Source: Streptomyces sp. SCUT-3
GTDB lineage: Bacteria > Actinomycetota > Actinomycetes > Streptomycetales > Streptomycetaceae
Direction of reading: 5' to 3'
Length of the DNA: 64,000 nt
Assembly: GCF_014083985.1 (NCBI RefSeq)
Contig: NZ_CP046907.1
Coordinates: 3,696,501 to 3,760,500, forward strand
Both the position numbers and the translations under genes were made by a program. This document shows positions 41,321 through 52,159 of this stretch, piece by piece. Below the pieces are notes generated by a model. It did no database searches and was not told the origin of the DNA. It saw only the letters and a list, made by a program, of their open reading frames with translations. The number at the start of each line of letters is the position of its first letter. The first letter of the stretch is position 1.

Positions 41321-41352
41321 CCGGCGCCCCGCCGCCCCCGCCGCGTCGCCGT

Positions 41353-41428
41353 GATCCGAAGCGGGGTGGCAAAGCGCAGAAAAGCTGTCCGTTTCGCACC
41401 TTTCGCATTGCGGTTTGCCGCCTCGGTT
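41353..41428. repeat. 76-bp direct repeat, copy 1 (left of the DUF559 gene)
   Basis: Matches 42489-42564 at 73 of 76 positions. Less GC-rich than its surroundings. It contains a near-palindromic pair of ends, GGCAAAGCGCA and TTGCGGTTTGCC, so it could fold back. It lies in the 218-bp gap between nfi and the DUF559 gene. Confidence 0.88.
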
Positions 41429-41538
41429 CGCCTGTTCCACCGTTCGGGTGGGTGATGCGGTTGTTCACCGGGCGCCGGGTGTCCACAGGGAGCGCGAGGG
41501 GTTGCCCGTTCGTCCGCCGCAGAGGGTGTGCTCGGGGA

Positions 41539-42999
41539 GTGAACGCGAACCCGCCCTCCCTGGAATCCCTGGCCGCCCGCTCGGGCGGCATCCTGCTCAC
41601 GGAGCGGGCCGTTGCGGCCGGGTGGCCCGAGTCCCGGCTGCGGTACCGGCTGCGGCGGGGCGGGTGGCACCCGGCCCAGCACGGCGTCTGGCTGCACCCG
41701 CAGCTCCGCCCGGACCTGCGGGTCCGGCTGCGGGCGGCGCAGTTGCGGCATCCGCAGCTGGTCGCCAGCCACAGGTCCGCGGCCGCGCTCTGGGGGTTCG
41801 ACCTGTTGAACGAGGGGCGCGAAGAGCACGCGGAGGTCGAGCTGACCTGCCGCGCCGGACGCCGCCTCGTGCTGCGTGAGGCGCGGGTGCACCGGCTGCG
41901 CCTCGGGGAGGACGAGGTCGCCGTGCGGGAGGGCCTGCGGCTCACCGCCCCTGTCAGGACGGTCGCCGACCTGCTGCGGAGCCTGCCGCTGCACGAGGCG
42001 GTGATCGCCGCCGACTCGGCCTTCCGGCAGGGAGCGGCCTGCGTCCCCCAGGTCTTTGCGGCCCTGCGCGCGGACTCGCGGCGCAGTCGCACCGCTGACG
42101 CCCGGCGCGCGCTGGAGCAGTGCGATCCGGCGAGCGGCTCGGCGGCGGATAGCAAGGCCCGGCTGGAGATGCGCGGGGCGGGACTGTTCCCCGAGTCCCA
42201 GGTCGAGGTGGTCACCCCCTCGGGGCGTCTCTACCGGCTCGACTTCCTGTTCCGCAGGGAGGGGCTGGCGGTGGAGATCGAGGGCCACCGGTGGCACGGA
42301 ACCAGGCTCGCCCACCGCCGGGACGCCGCCCGGTTCAACGACCTGGCCCGGTGCCCCGCCGTCCGCCGGGTCCTCCGCTTCACCGCCGACGACGTCTTCC
42401 ACCGCCCCCGGCAGATGATCCGCACCGTCCGCAGAACCCTGTCCGCTCTCCCCCGACCCACTGAGACCCCGCCCCGTCGCCCCGCCGCGATCCGAAGTGA
42501 GGTGGCAAAGCGCAGAAAAGCTGTCCGTTTCGCTCCTTTCGCATTGCGGTTTGCCGCCTCGGTTTCGGTGGGGGCCGGGTACGGGCGGCGGGGCGGGGCG
42601 CGGACGGTACGGGCGGCGGGGGCGGAGTCCCGTGCGGGCATGCCACGCCGTACGGTCGAGGCATGCACGACCCCATCCCCGCGGCCTGCCCCGCCGGACC
42701 CGCCGGTCCGGCCGGTCAGGTCGGGCCCGCTCCCGAGCCGCCCGCCCTCTTCACCTGGGAGTTCGCCGCCGACCCGTACCCGGCCTACGCATGGCTGCGC
42801 GAGCACGCCCCCGTGCACCGCACCACCCTGCCCAGCGGGGTCGACGCGTGGCTGGTCACCCGGTACGCCGACGCCCGCCGGGCCCTGGCCGACGGGCGGC
42901 TGTCGAAGAACCCCGACACCCACAGCGGGCGCGCGCACGCCAAGGGCAAGGTCGGCATTCCGGGCGAGCGCAACGCCGAGCTGGTCTCGCACCTGCTGA
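41539..42999 (+). CDS. AbiEi-like N-terminal + DUF559 (VSR-like) endonuclease-domain protein, 3' end reading into the P450 gene
   Basis: From GTG 41539: residues 1-110 resemble the winged-helix head of AbiEi/DUF559 proteins (SLESLAARSGGILLTERAVAAGW, HRSAAALWGFDLL). Residues 205-295 form the DUF559 nuclease-like fold (YRLDFLFRREGLAVEIEGHRWHG, RRDAARFNDLA, VRRVLRFTADDVFHRP). Homologues end about here (near 42460), but no stop follows; the frame runs through direct-repeat copy 2 and on inside the P450 gene to 42999. The last 180 codons are therefore unlikely to be native. The gene is bracketed by 76-bp direct repeats and looks like an insertion that lost its terminator. Function may be antitoxin-like or nuclease. 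Confidence 0.7.
   Translation: MNANPPSLESLAARSGGILLTERAVAAGWPESRLRYRLRRGGWHPAQHGVWLHPQLRPDLRVRLRAAQLRHPQLVASHRSAAALWGFDLLNEGREEHAEVELTCRAGRRLVLREARVHRLRLGEDEVAVREGLRLTAPVRTVADLLRSLPLHEAVIAADSAFRQGAACVPQVFAALRADSRRSRTADARRALEQCDPASGSAADSKARLEMRGAGLFPESQVEVVTPSGRLYRLDFLFRREGLAVEIEGHRWHGTRLAHRRDAARFNDLARCPAVRRVLRFTADDVFHRPRQMIRTVRRTLSALPRPTETPPRRPAAIRSEVAKRRKAVRFAPFALRFAASVSVGAGYGRRGGARTVRAAGAESRAGMPRRTVEACTTPSPRPAPPDPPVRPVRSGPLPSRPPSSPGSSPPTRTRPTHGCASTPPCTAPPCPAGSTRGWSPGTPTPAGPWPTGGCRRTPTPTAGARTPRARSAFRASATPSWSRTC
42489..42564. repeat. 76-bp direct repeat, copy 2 (right of the DUF559 core, upstream of P450)
   Basis: Second copy of 41353-41428, offset 1136 bp, 3 mismatches. It lies about 100 bp upstream of the P450 ATG at 42663 and is read through by the 3' extension of the DUF559 frame. 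Possibly the original P450 leader, duplicated when the DUF559 segment arrived. Confidence 0.88.
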
Positions 43000-43982
43000 A
43001 CATCGACCCGCCGGACCACACCCGGCTGCGCCGCCTGGTCTCCAAGGCGTTCACCCCGCGCCGCGCGGCCGCCTTCGCGCCCCGCGTGCAGGAGCTGACC
43101 GACCGGCTGATCGACGGCTTCGCCGCGCGCGGCAGCGCCGACCTGATCCACGAGTTCGCCTTCCCGCTGCCCATTTACGCCATCTGCGACATGCTGGGCG
43201 TCCCCGCCGAGGACCAGGACGACTTCCGGGACTGGGCGGGCATGATGATCCGCCACGGCGGCGGGCCGCGCGGCGGGGTCGCCCGGTCGGTCAAGAAGAT
43301 GCGCGGCTACCTGGCCGACCTCATCCACCGCAAGCGGGCGGAGCTTCCGGCGGAGGCGCGGCCCGGCGAGGACCTGATCTCCGGCCTGATCCGGGCCAGT
43401 GACCACGGCGAGCACCTCACCGAGAACGAGGCCGCCGCGATGGCCTTCATCCTGCTGTTCGCCGGCTTCGAGACCACCGTCAACCTCATCGGCAACGGCA
43501 CCTACGCCCTGCTGCGCAACCCCGCCCAGCGCACCCTCCTCCAGGAGTCCCTCGACCGGGGCGGGTCGGCCCTGCTGGCCACCGCCGTGGAGGAGCTGCT
43601 GCGCTACGACGGCCCCGTGGAGCTGGCCACCTGGCGGTTCGCCACCGAGCCGCTGACCCTGGCGGGGGAGCGGATCGCGGCGGGCGACCCGGTCCTGGTC
43701 GTCCTGGCCGCGGCGGACCGCGACCCGGCCCGCTTCGACGGCCCGGACACCCTGGACCTCGCCCGCCGCGACAACCCCCACCTCGGTTTCGGCCACGGCA
43801 TCCACTACTGCATCGGTGCGCCCCTGGCCCGGCTGGAGGCGCAGACCGCGCTGGCCACCCTGCTGCGCCGCCTGCCGGACCTGCGCCTTGCCGCGGACCC
43901 GGACGACCTGCGCTGGCGCGGCGGCCTGATCATGCGGGGCCTGCGCACCCTGCCGGTGGAGTTCACCCCCGAGCGACGTTGA
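42663..43982 (+). CDS. Cytochrome P450, CYP107-like
   Basis: The 439-residue soluble P450 has the I-helix LLFAGFETTVNLIGNG (about residue 265), K-helix EELLRYDGPVELATWR (ExxR) and heme loop LGFGHGIHYCIGAPLARLE (Cys about residue 381). Overall it resembles the CYP107 family. By position it may be the equivalent of S. coelicolor SCO3099 (recalled). No ferredoxin or biosynthetic partner gene is adjacent, so the substrate is unknown. Its last 20 bp overlap the 3' end of the convergent serine hydrolase gene. Confidence 0.93.
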   Translation: MHDPIPAACPAGPAGPAGQVGPAPEPPALFTWEFAADPYPAYAWLREHAPVHRTTLPSGVDAWLVTRYADARRALADGRLSKNPDTHSGRAHAKGKVGIPGERNAELVSHLLNIDPPDHTRLRRLVSKAFTPRRAAAFAPRVQELTDRLIDGFAARGSADLIHEFAFPLPIYAICDMLGVPAEDQDDFRDWAGMMIRHGGGPRGGVARSVKKMRGYLADLIHRKRAELPAEARPGEDLISGLIRASDHGEHLTENEAAAMAFILLFAGFETTVNLIGNGTYALLRNPAQRTLLQESLDRGGSALLATAVEELLRYDGPVELATWRFATEPLTLAGERIAAGDPVLVVLAAADRDPARFDGPDTLDLARRDNPHLGFGHGIHYCIGAPLARLEAQTALATLLRRLPDLRLAADPDDLRWRGGLIMRGLRTLPVEFTPERR

Positions 43983-45246
43983 CGCCGCGGCAGGCGTCCG
44001 GGTCGGGGGCGGAGCCGGAGGGGACGAGGGCGGCGGCGATGATGCGTTCCGCGGTCCGCGGCTGGGCACCGCCCATGTGCAGGGTGTTGACGGAGTAGAC
44101 GAGCCTGCGGCTCAGGTCCTCGGTGGCGCCGACACCGTTGTTGTAGCCGGGCCGGTCGCCGCTCTTGCCCCACACGGTCAGGCCGCCGATGTCGTACCGG
44201 GTCAGGCCGACGCTGTAGGAGGCCTTCTCCTTCCCCTCCGCCCCGTGCTTCCACACGTCGGGGACGGTGAACATCTCCGCCAGCTGCTCCTTCGGGACGA
44301 CCTCGCCGCGGAAGAGCGCGGTGACGAACCGGTCGAGGTCGGCCGCGGTGGAGACCATCCCGCCGGCGGTCCACGTGAGGGAGGGGCTCGCCTCGGTGAT
44401 GTCGACGTACCGGGTGCCGTCGGCGGTCTCCACGGCCTCGTAGCCGCGGGCGTGCGGGCCGCGCAGTTCCGGGCCGGAGGGCAGGGAGGTGTGGCGCAGG
44501 CCGGCGGGGCGCAGCACTTCCTCCTCCAGGACCTCGGCGTAGGGGCGGCCGGTGACGGCCTCGACGACCAGCCCGGCGACCAGGTAGCCGGTGTTGCCGT
44601 ACTGCTGGGCGCTGCCGGGGGCGAAGACCTCCCTGCCGCCCGCTCCGCGCAGGCCGCCGATGACGACCTCGCGGGGGTCGAAGACGTCGTAGCGGTGCTC
44701 GAAGAACCAGTCGGGGTCCTTGTGGGGGATGGTGTTCCCGGGGATGCCGTGGGTGTGGTTCAGCAGCTGCCGCACCGTCACGTCCGGGAAACCGTCGGGC
44801 AGCAGGCCGGGCAGGTACTGCTGGACGGTCCCGTCGAGGTCGACCTCCCCCCGGTCGGCGAGCCGGAGCACGACGGCGGCGGTGAAGGTCTTGCTGATGC
44901 TGCCGATGCGGAACCGGGCCCGGTGGGGGACGGGCCTGCCGGTGCGCAGGTCCGCGATGCCCGAGGTGGCGCGGAACTCCCCGGCGGAGCCGCTGATCCG
45001 CACCAGCGCGCCGCTGACCTCCTCGTTCGGGACGTCCGCCAGGACCCGGCACAGCGCGGTGCGGTCCAGGGGCGGGAGGGAGGCGGTGGATGCGCTCGCG
45101 GGGGCGGAGGCGCTCGCGGGTGTGGGGGCGGCTGCGGCGCCGGGGGCGGCCGCACCGGCGAGCGCGGTGCCGGCGAGCAGCAGGGCGGCCGTCGCTGCGC
45201 GTAACGGCCGACGGCGGTTCGTCGTGGTGCTCGGGCCAGTGCGCAC
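43963..45246 (-). CDS. Secreted serine hydrolase / D-Ala-D-Ala carboxypeptidase (class C beta-lactamase fold); TTA codon in signal peptide
   Basis: The 427-residue precursor has a signal peptide with a hydrophobic core (ATAALLLAGTALAGAAAPG) and a beta-lactamase/DD-peptidase fold: SISKTF (SxxK nucleophile), QQYGNTGY (YxN) and WGKSGDRPGY (KSG). It probably acts on peptidoglycan peptides outside the cell. GTG at 45246 has GGAGGA 4-9 nt upstream. Codon 15 is TTA (45202-45204), predicting bldA-dependent translation and so a role in development. It converges on the P450 with a 20-bp overlap of the coding ends. Confidence 0.9.
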   Translation of the reverse strand: MRTGPSTTTNRRRPLRAATAALLLAGTALAGAAAPGAAAAPTPASASAPASASTASLPPLDRTALCRVLADVPNEEVSGALVRISGSAGEFRATSGIADLRTGRPVPHRARFRIGSISKTFTAAVVLRLADRGEVDLDGTVQQYLPGLLPDGFPDVTVRQLLNHTHGIPGNTIPHKDPDWFFEHRYDVFDPREVVIGGLRGAGGREVFAPGSAQQYGNTGYLVAGLVVEAVTGRPYAEVLEEEVLRPAGLRHTSLPSGPELRGPHARGYEAVETADGTRYVDITEASPSLTWTAGGMVSTAADLDRFVTALFRGEVVPKEQLAEMFTVPDVWKHGAEGKEKASYSVGLTRYDIGGLTVWGKSGDRPGYNNGVGATEDLSRRLVYSVNTLHMGGAQPRTAERIIAAALVPSGSAPDPDACRGVNVARG

Positions 45247-45311
45247 GGTGTCCTCCGGGACGTCGGTGAATGTGCGGACAAGCCTTGCGGCCCGGGCACG
45301 GCCGGGGCGTC

Positions 45312-45378
45312 GGGGAAGCCCCCGAACCGTCCCCGAACCGTGCCCGGAGCTTCCCCGGACCGCCTCGGGGGCTTCCCC
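45312..45378. repeat. 14-bp inverted repeat upstream of the serine hydrolase gene
   Basis: GGGGAAGCCCCCGA (45312-45325) and TCGGGGGCTTCCCC (45365-45378) are perfect complements 39 bp apart, with internal CCCCGAACCGT direct repeats. Lies 66-132 bp before the serine hydrolase start in the divergent region with rpf; possible regulatory structure. Confidence 0.5.
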
Positions 45379-45546
45379 GGAACCTCGTTGACCTGCCGCC
45401 AGGAGGGACCGTGACCCGAACGTGATCCCGGATACACGGACTTGTGATCGATGTGCGCTGCCGCTACGTTTCGCTGCAGTCCGCACGCGCGGGCCCCGCA
45501 GCCGGTTCGCCGAATCCCGTCACCGGAGTGCGGGCCGAGGTGCATG

Positions 45547-45690
45547 TCCGAGCGAACCGTCGACGGGAGCGGGGGAACCAAGGCAGGTCGCCGCGCCGCC
45601 CGTCCGGGGCGCGGCTCGGGGTGAAGCCGCACGCGCGGCCGGGCTACCTCACGGCCCGAACCCGACAGCTCACCTCGTAGGCGTCGGAGA
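45547..45690 (+). ncRNA. ydaO-type cyclic di-AMP riboswitch upstream of the first Rpf gene
   Basis: Conserved ydaO/yuaA elements occur in order: GCGGGGGAACC, CGGGGTGAAGCC, then CCCGAACCCGACAGCTCACC and TCGTAGGCG. Outer stem TCCGA (45547-45551) pairs with TCGGA (45684-45688). It ends 12 nt before the ATG at 45703. In Streptomyces this aptamer class controls rpfA; binding of c-di-AMP promotes transcription termination in known cases (recalled). Confidence 0.88.
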
Positions 45691-45702
45691 GGGACGTATT
45701 AC

Positions 45703-46716
45703 ATGCTGCTGTCCGGCAACGGGCGCCACCGGCGCCCCCGGCAGGCCCCCGGATTCGTCGTCGCTGCCGGTGCAACCGGCGCGGGGGTGGCACTGCCGCT
45801 CCTCGGGGCCGGCGCCGCGAACGCCGCCCCGACCGAGATATGGGACCAGGTGGCCCAGTGCGAGACCGGGGGCGACTGGGGGACCAACACCGGCAACGGC
45901 TTCTACGGCGGGCTGCAGCTCAGCCAGGCCACCTGGGAGGCCTACGGCGGCACGGACTTCGCCGAGCGCGCCGACCTGGCCGACCGCGCCCAGCAGATCG
46001 CCGTCGCCGAGAAGGTCCTGGGCGACCGGGGGCCGACCGCCTGGGAGAGCTGCGCCGTGATGGCGGGGCTCGAGGCCGGCGGGGAGCCGGCGGACGTGCA
46101 GCAGGAGGCCTACGAGGGCCACATCGTCCTGACGCCCGGGGAGGGCGCGGAATCCGGGAGCGGCGGCGAGGACGCGAACGAGGACCTGAAGAAGGACCCG
46201 AAGAAGGACGGGGAGAAGGAGAAGGACGCGGGCGGGGCCGGGGACGGCGCCTCCGACGGGGCGCCGGAGGCGGGAGCCCCCGGCACCGGAGCGCCGGACT
46301 CCGCCGACGGGACGCCGGTGGACGGGCGGTACACGGACGGGGCGGACGTGGCGGACGGGGCCGCCGACGGCGGCCGGGGGGCCGCGGAGGGCGGTGCGGC
46401 AGGGGCGCAGGGCGGGCCGTCCCGCGACGCTGCCGGAGCGTCGGAGCAGGAGCAGGAGCGGGCCGGTGGCTCCGCGGCGGACGGCGCTGCCGCCGGGGGC
46501 GCGGAGGCCGGTGCGGCCGGCAGATCCGCCGATGCGGCCCCGTCCGGCGGTTCGGACGGGAGTTACGTCGTCCGACCCGGTGACACCCTCACCCGGATCG
46601 CCGACTCGCAGGGGGTCGACGGGGGTTGGCACGGCCTGTACTCGGCCAACCGGGAAGCCCTCGGCGAGGACCCCGATCTCATCATCCCCGGCCAGGAGCT
46701 GCGCTTCGGCAACTGA
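45703..46716 (+). CDS. rpfC: Resuscitation-promoting factor (Rpf) with LysM domain, rpfC-like by position
   Basis: A 337-residue secreted muralytic enzyme. Signal peptide ends near ANAA; the Rpf catalytic domain follows at once (IWDQVAQCETGGDWGTNTGNGFYGGLQLSQATW, with catalytic Glu in CETGG and the CAVM disulphide partner). Then comes a long Gly/Ala/Asp/Glu linker (about 140-285) and a C-terminal LysM (YVVRPGDTLTRIAD to IIPGQELRFG). It cleaves peptidoglycan glycan strands during germination and growth. Start MLLSGN matches the paralogue at 47320. It is controlled by the riboswitch just upstream. The symbol is assigned by recalled synteny with S. coelicolor. Confidence 0.88.
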   Translation: MLLSGNGRHRRPRQAPGFVVAAGATGAGVALPLLGAGAANAAPTEIWDQVAQCETGGDWGTNTGNGFYGGLQLSQATWEAYGGTDFAERADLADRAQQIAVAEKVLGDRGPTAWESCAVMAGLEAGGEPADVQQEAYEGHIVLTPGEGAESGSGGEDANEDLKKDPKKDGEKEKDAGGAGDGASDGAPEAGAPGTGAPDSADGTPVDGRYTDGADVADGAADGGRGAAEGGAAGAQGGPSRDAAGASEQEQERAGGSAADGAAAGGAEAGAAGRSADAAPSGGSDGSYVVRPGDTLTRIADSQGVDGGWHGLYSANREALGEDPDLIIPGQELRFGN

Positions 46717-46721
46717 CCGCC

Positions 46722-46768
46722 GCACGAAGGGCGGTACGGTCCCCGGCGGACCGTGCCGCCCTTCGTGC
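46722..46768 (+). terminator. Terminator after the first Rpf gene
   Basis: 21-bp stem (46722-46742 with 46748-46768) with one G-U pair and a 5-nt loop, 6 nt after the stop codon. The rest of 46769-47170 is a promoter-bearing region with AT-rich DNA from 46950 to 47130 and no gene. Confidence 0.88.
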
Positions 46769-47170
46769 CGTTCCGGCGCACGGGGGACGACGGCCGGTCA
46801 CCTGACGGGGCCGGGGGCCGGCGCGGCCCCGCGGTGCCTGCCGCACCGTGCCGTCCGCGCGGTCCCTACGGGGTGTGCTGTGTGGGCCGTTCGTGTCGTG
46901 TGGGCCGTACGGGGGTGGCGGGTGGTCCGGTGGGCACCTGCCGGACCAACGTGCTCACAGCACGCGAATTCTCCGACGCCGATGCTTCTGACCTGCACGA
47001 ACATCGGCAAGAAGGTCGGCAAGCGGCTGATATGACGATCCGAATGGTTCACTGCGGCGCTTTGCTGATGACGGAATCGTGTGCTTAACGTCATTTCTGT
47101 CCGCATTGCGGATCCCGTCGGACGGTACGCCGAATCCTGCCGCCTGCCGCCGGGAACAGTTGTCGCGCAA

Positions 47171-48225
<1,055 letters not shown>

Positions 48226-48239
48226 GCAGGCGGAACGTC

Positions 48240-48277
48240 CGCGGTGCGGCCGCCCGGGCCGGGGCGGCCGCACCGCG
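48240..48277 (+). terminator. Terminator after rpfA
   Basis: 16-bp perfect stem (48240-48255 with 48262-48277), loop GGGCCG, 15 nt after the rpfA stop codon. Confidence 0.85.
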
Positions 48278-48368
48278 GGCAGGCGGGGGTGCGGGCGGGC
48301 GGGTACCCGCCGGCCGGGGGGATTCCCCGAACGGCCGGTCGACTGGACCCGCCCCCGGGTACGGCTAG

Positions 48369-49691
<1,323 letters not shown>

Positions 49692-49697
49692 CCCGGC

Positions 49698-49747
49698 CGG
49701 CGCGGGGCCCGAGGCGGACCCGCCGGTCCGGCCCGGGCCCCGCGCCG
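49698..49747 (+). terminator. Terminator after eno
   Basis: 14-bp perfect stem (49698-49711 with 49734-49747) enclosing 22 nt, 6 nt after the eno stop. The gap to 49957 holds no other gene. Confidence 0.75.
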
Positions 49748-49957
49748 TCTCCTTCCGCGCGTCCCCGCCGGTCGGGCGGGGACACGTGACGCGGCACCCG
49801 GACCCGTGGTCCCATGGGTGCCGGCGGCGGACGCACTGCCGCCCGCAGCCCGCCGCCCGCCGGCGTGTGCGGGCCGGCCCGCACACGGAGCGTCCGCACA
49901 CGACGAAGTTCCGGCGCACGACGAAGTGCCCGCACAGGACGAGGAGGGGTTGAGGAC

Positions 49958-50452
49958 GTGGCCGCGGAACGGGACCGGTTCTCCACCGCGACCAGGCTGC
50001 GCGCCCTCGGCAGCCAGGCCCGGGCCAAGGTCTACCGGGCCTCCGGGATCCGCCCGGCCCGGCAGCCCCGCCGCAGCCGGCTGACCGGCCGCGCCGCGGT
50101 CCTCGCGCTCGTCCTCTGCGCCCTGGTGGTCGCCCTCGCCTACCCGATGCGCCAGTACATCGCCCAGCGCTCGCAGATCGCCGAGCAGCAGGAGCAGGCG
50201 CGCCTGGCCCGGGAGAGGGTCGAGCGGCTGCGCGAGGAGAAGGCGCGCTGGAAGGACCCGGCGTTCGTGAGGTCCAAGGCCCGGGAGCACCTGCACTACG
50301 TGATGCCCGGCGAGACCGGCTACGTCATGGCGGACCCGTCGGGGAAGGACGGCGACGACGGGCGGGAGCCGTCCGGCGCCGCCGCGGAGCGCCCCTGGTA
50401 CGAGTCCCTGTGGGACGGGGTGGACTCCGCCGACGCCGAGGGCGGCCGCTGA
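49958..50452 (+). CDS. divIC: Septum formation initiator, DivIC/FtsB family
   Basis: The 164-residue bitopic membrane protein has a cytosolic basic N-terminus, one transmembrane helix (AAVLALVLCALVVALAYP, about residues 47-64), an extracellular coiled coil (RSQIAEQQEQARLARERVERLREEKARW) and the family FVRSKAREHLHYVMPGE motif. It works with FtsL and DivIB/FtsQ at the divisome; in Streptomyces it supports sporulation septation. GTG at 49958 is chosen with GAGG close upstream. Located between eno and DUF501, as elsewhere in the genus. Confidence 0.88.
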   Translation: MAAERDRFSTATRLRALGSQARAKVYRASGIRPARQPRRSRLTGRAAVLALVLCALVVALAYPMRQYIAQRSQIAEQQEQARLARERVERLREEKARWKDPAFVRSKAREHLHYVMPGETGYVMADPSGKDGDDGREPSGAAAERPWYESLWDGVDSADAEGGR

Positions 50453-50560
50453 CCCGGCCCGCCCCCGGCCCGGGGCCTTCCGGTCCGGCCGTGGGGCCTT
50501 CCCGTCCGGCCGACTGACCACCCGCGACGGGCGGCCCGCGCAGCCTGCGAAAATCGTGGG

Positions 50561-51160
50561 ATGGAAACGCCACCGCCCCAGACCGACCCGACCCCGCCCA
50601 CCGAGGCCGACCGCGCCGCCGTCGGCGAACAGCTCGGCCGCGTCCCCCGCGGCCTGCGCGCGATCGCGCACCGCTGCCCCTGCGGGCTGCCCGACGTGGT
50701 GGAGACCGCCCCCCGCCTGGAGGACGGCACGCCGTTCCCCACGCTGTACTACCTGACCTGCCCGCGGGCCGCCTCCGCCATCGGCACCCTCGAGGCGGAG
50801 GGCGTCATGAAGGAGATGACGGAGCGGCTGGCGGCCGACCCGGAGCTGGCCGCCGCCTACCGCGCCGCCCACGAGGACTACATCGCCCGCCGGGACGCGG
50901 TCGAGGTGCTCGAGGGCTTCCCGAGCGCGGGCGGCATGCCCGACCGGGTCAAGTGCCTGCACGTCCTGGTCGGCCACTCGCTGGCCGCCGGCCCGGGGGT
51001 GAACCCGCTGGGCGACGAGGCGATCGCGATGCTGCCCGAGTGGTGGCGCAAGGGGCCGTGCGCGGGCGGCTGCGCCGCGGCGGGAGACGCCGAGGGCGCC
51101 GGGGGCGTTGGGGACGCCGGGGGTGCCGGGGACGCCGGGACCGCGGGGGAGGACGCATGA
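50561..51160 (+). CDS. DUF501 protein
   Basis: The 199-residue protein contains the DUF501 core: LGRVPRGLRAIAHRCPCGLPDVVET, TPFPTLYYLTCP, SAIGTLEAEGVM, and GGMPDRVKCLHVLVGHSLAAGPGVNP with conserved Cys/His that could bind a metal. The C-terminal 30 residues are a Gly/Ala-rich tail. Function is unknown, but it is almost always found between divIC/eno and ppx in actinobacteria. Its stop overlaps the ppx ATG (ATGA). Confidence 0.9.
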   Translation: METPPPQTDPTPPTEADRAAVGEQLGRVPRGLRAIAHRCPCGLPDVVETAPRLEDGTPFPTLYYLTCPRAASAIGTLEAEGVMKEMTERLAADPELAAAYRAAHEDYIARRDAVEVLEGFPSAGGMPDRVKCLHVLVGHSLAAGPGVNPLGDEAIAMLPEWWRKGPCAGGCAAAGDAEGAGGVGDAGGAGDAGTAGEDA

Positions 51161-52113
51161 CCAGGGTGGCGGCAGTCGACTGCGGCACCAACTCGATACG
51201 GCTCCTCGTCGCCGACGCGGACCCCGCCACCGGCGCCTTCGCCGAGCTGGACCGCCGGATGACGATCGTGCGGCTCGGCCAGGGCGTGGACCGCACCGGG
51301 CGCCTGGCCCCCGAGGCGCTGGAGCGGACCTTCGCCGCCTGCCGCGAGTACGCGGAGGTGATCCGCGAGCACGAGGTCCCGGTGGAGCGGGTGCGGTTCG
51401 TGGCCACCAGCGCCTCCCGGGACGCGGAGAACCGGGACGACTTCGTGCGCGGGGTCGTGGAGATCCTCGGGGTCGAACCGGAGGTGATCACCGGTGACCG
51501 GGAGGCGGAGTTCTCCTTCACCGGCGCCACCCGGGAGCTGGCCGGCCGGGACGACCTGGAGCGGCCCTACCTGGTGGTGGACATCGGCGGCGGCTCCACG
51601 GAGTTCGTGGTCGGCGACGAGCACGTCGAGGCCGCCTGCTCGGTGGACGTCGGGTGCGTGCGGATGACGGAGCGCCACCTCGTCGTGGACGGCGCGGTGA
51701 CCGACCCGCCGACCGCCGAGCAGGTCGCCGCGATACGGCGGGACGTCGAGGCCGCGATCGACCTGGCGTCCTCCACCGTGCCGATCGGGCGGGCCCGCAC
51801 CCTGGTGGGCCTGGCCGGTTCGGTCACCACGGTCGCCGCGATCGCGCTGGGCCTGACGGAGTACGACTCCTCCCGCATCCACCATGCCCGCGTCTCCCTG
51901 GAGCAGGTCCGCGCCGTCACCGAACGCCTGCTCGCGGCCGACCACGACGAGCGCGCGGCGATCCCCGTCGTGCACCCGGGGCGGGTGGACGTCATCGGGG
52001 CCGGGGCGCTGGTGCTGCTGGCGGTGATGGAGCGGACCGGGGCCGCCGAGGTCGTGGTGAGCGAGCACGACATCCTCGACGGCATCGCCTGGTCGGCGAG
52101 CGAGGCACATTGA
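51157..52113 (+). CDS. ppx: Exopolyphosphatase / guanosine pentaphosphatase (Ppx/GppA family)
   Basis: Single-domain Ppx/GppA protein of 318 residues in the ASKHA ATPase fold: VAAVDCGTNSIRLLVAD (phosphate 1), FVATSASRDAENRDDF, ITGDREAEFSFTGA (catalytic Glu region), LVVDIGGGSTEFVVG (phosphate 2) and GAGALVLLAVM. It hydrolyses polyphosphate or pppGpp, linking to the stringent response. It is shorter than the E. coli enzyme, as usual in actinobacteria. ATGA overlap with DUF501 indicates translational coupling. Confidence 0.92.
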   Translation: MTRVAAVDCGTNSIRLLVADADPATGAFAELDRRMTIVRLGQGVDRTGRLAPEALERTFAACREYAEVIREHEVPVERVRFVATSASRDAENRDDFVRGVVEILGVEPEVITGDREAEFSFTGATRELAGRDDLERPYLVVDIGGGSTEFVVGDEHVEAACSVDVGCVRMTERHLVVDGAVTDPPTAEQVAAIRRDVEAAIDLASSTVPIGRARTLVGLAGSVTTVAAIALGLTEYDSSRIHHARVSLEQVRAVTERLLAADHDERAAIPVVHPGRVDVIGAGALVLLAVMERTGAAEVVVSEHDILDGIAWSASEAH

Positions 52114-52159
52114 GGGTCGGCGCCTGCCGGTGACGGTGGCGGTGGGGTCGGGCGGGGCG

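Noticed and set aside
42663-45246. Secondary-metabolite cluster around the P450
   Set aside because: Neighbours are a DUF559 gene, a serine hydrolase and Rpf genes; there are no PKS, NRPS, terpene or tailoring genes.
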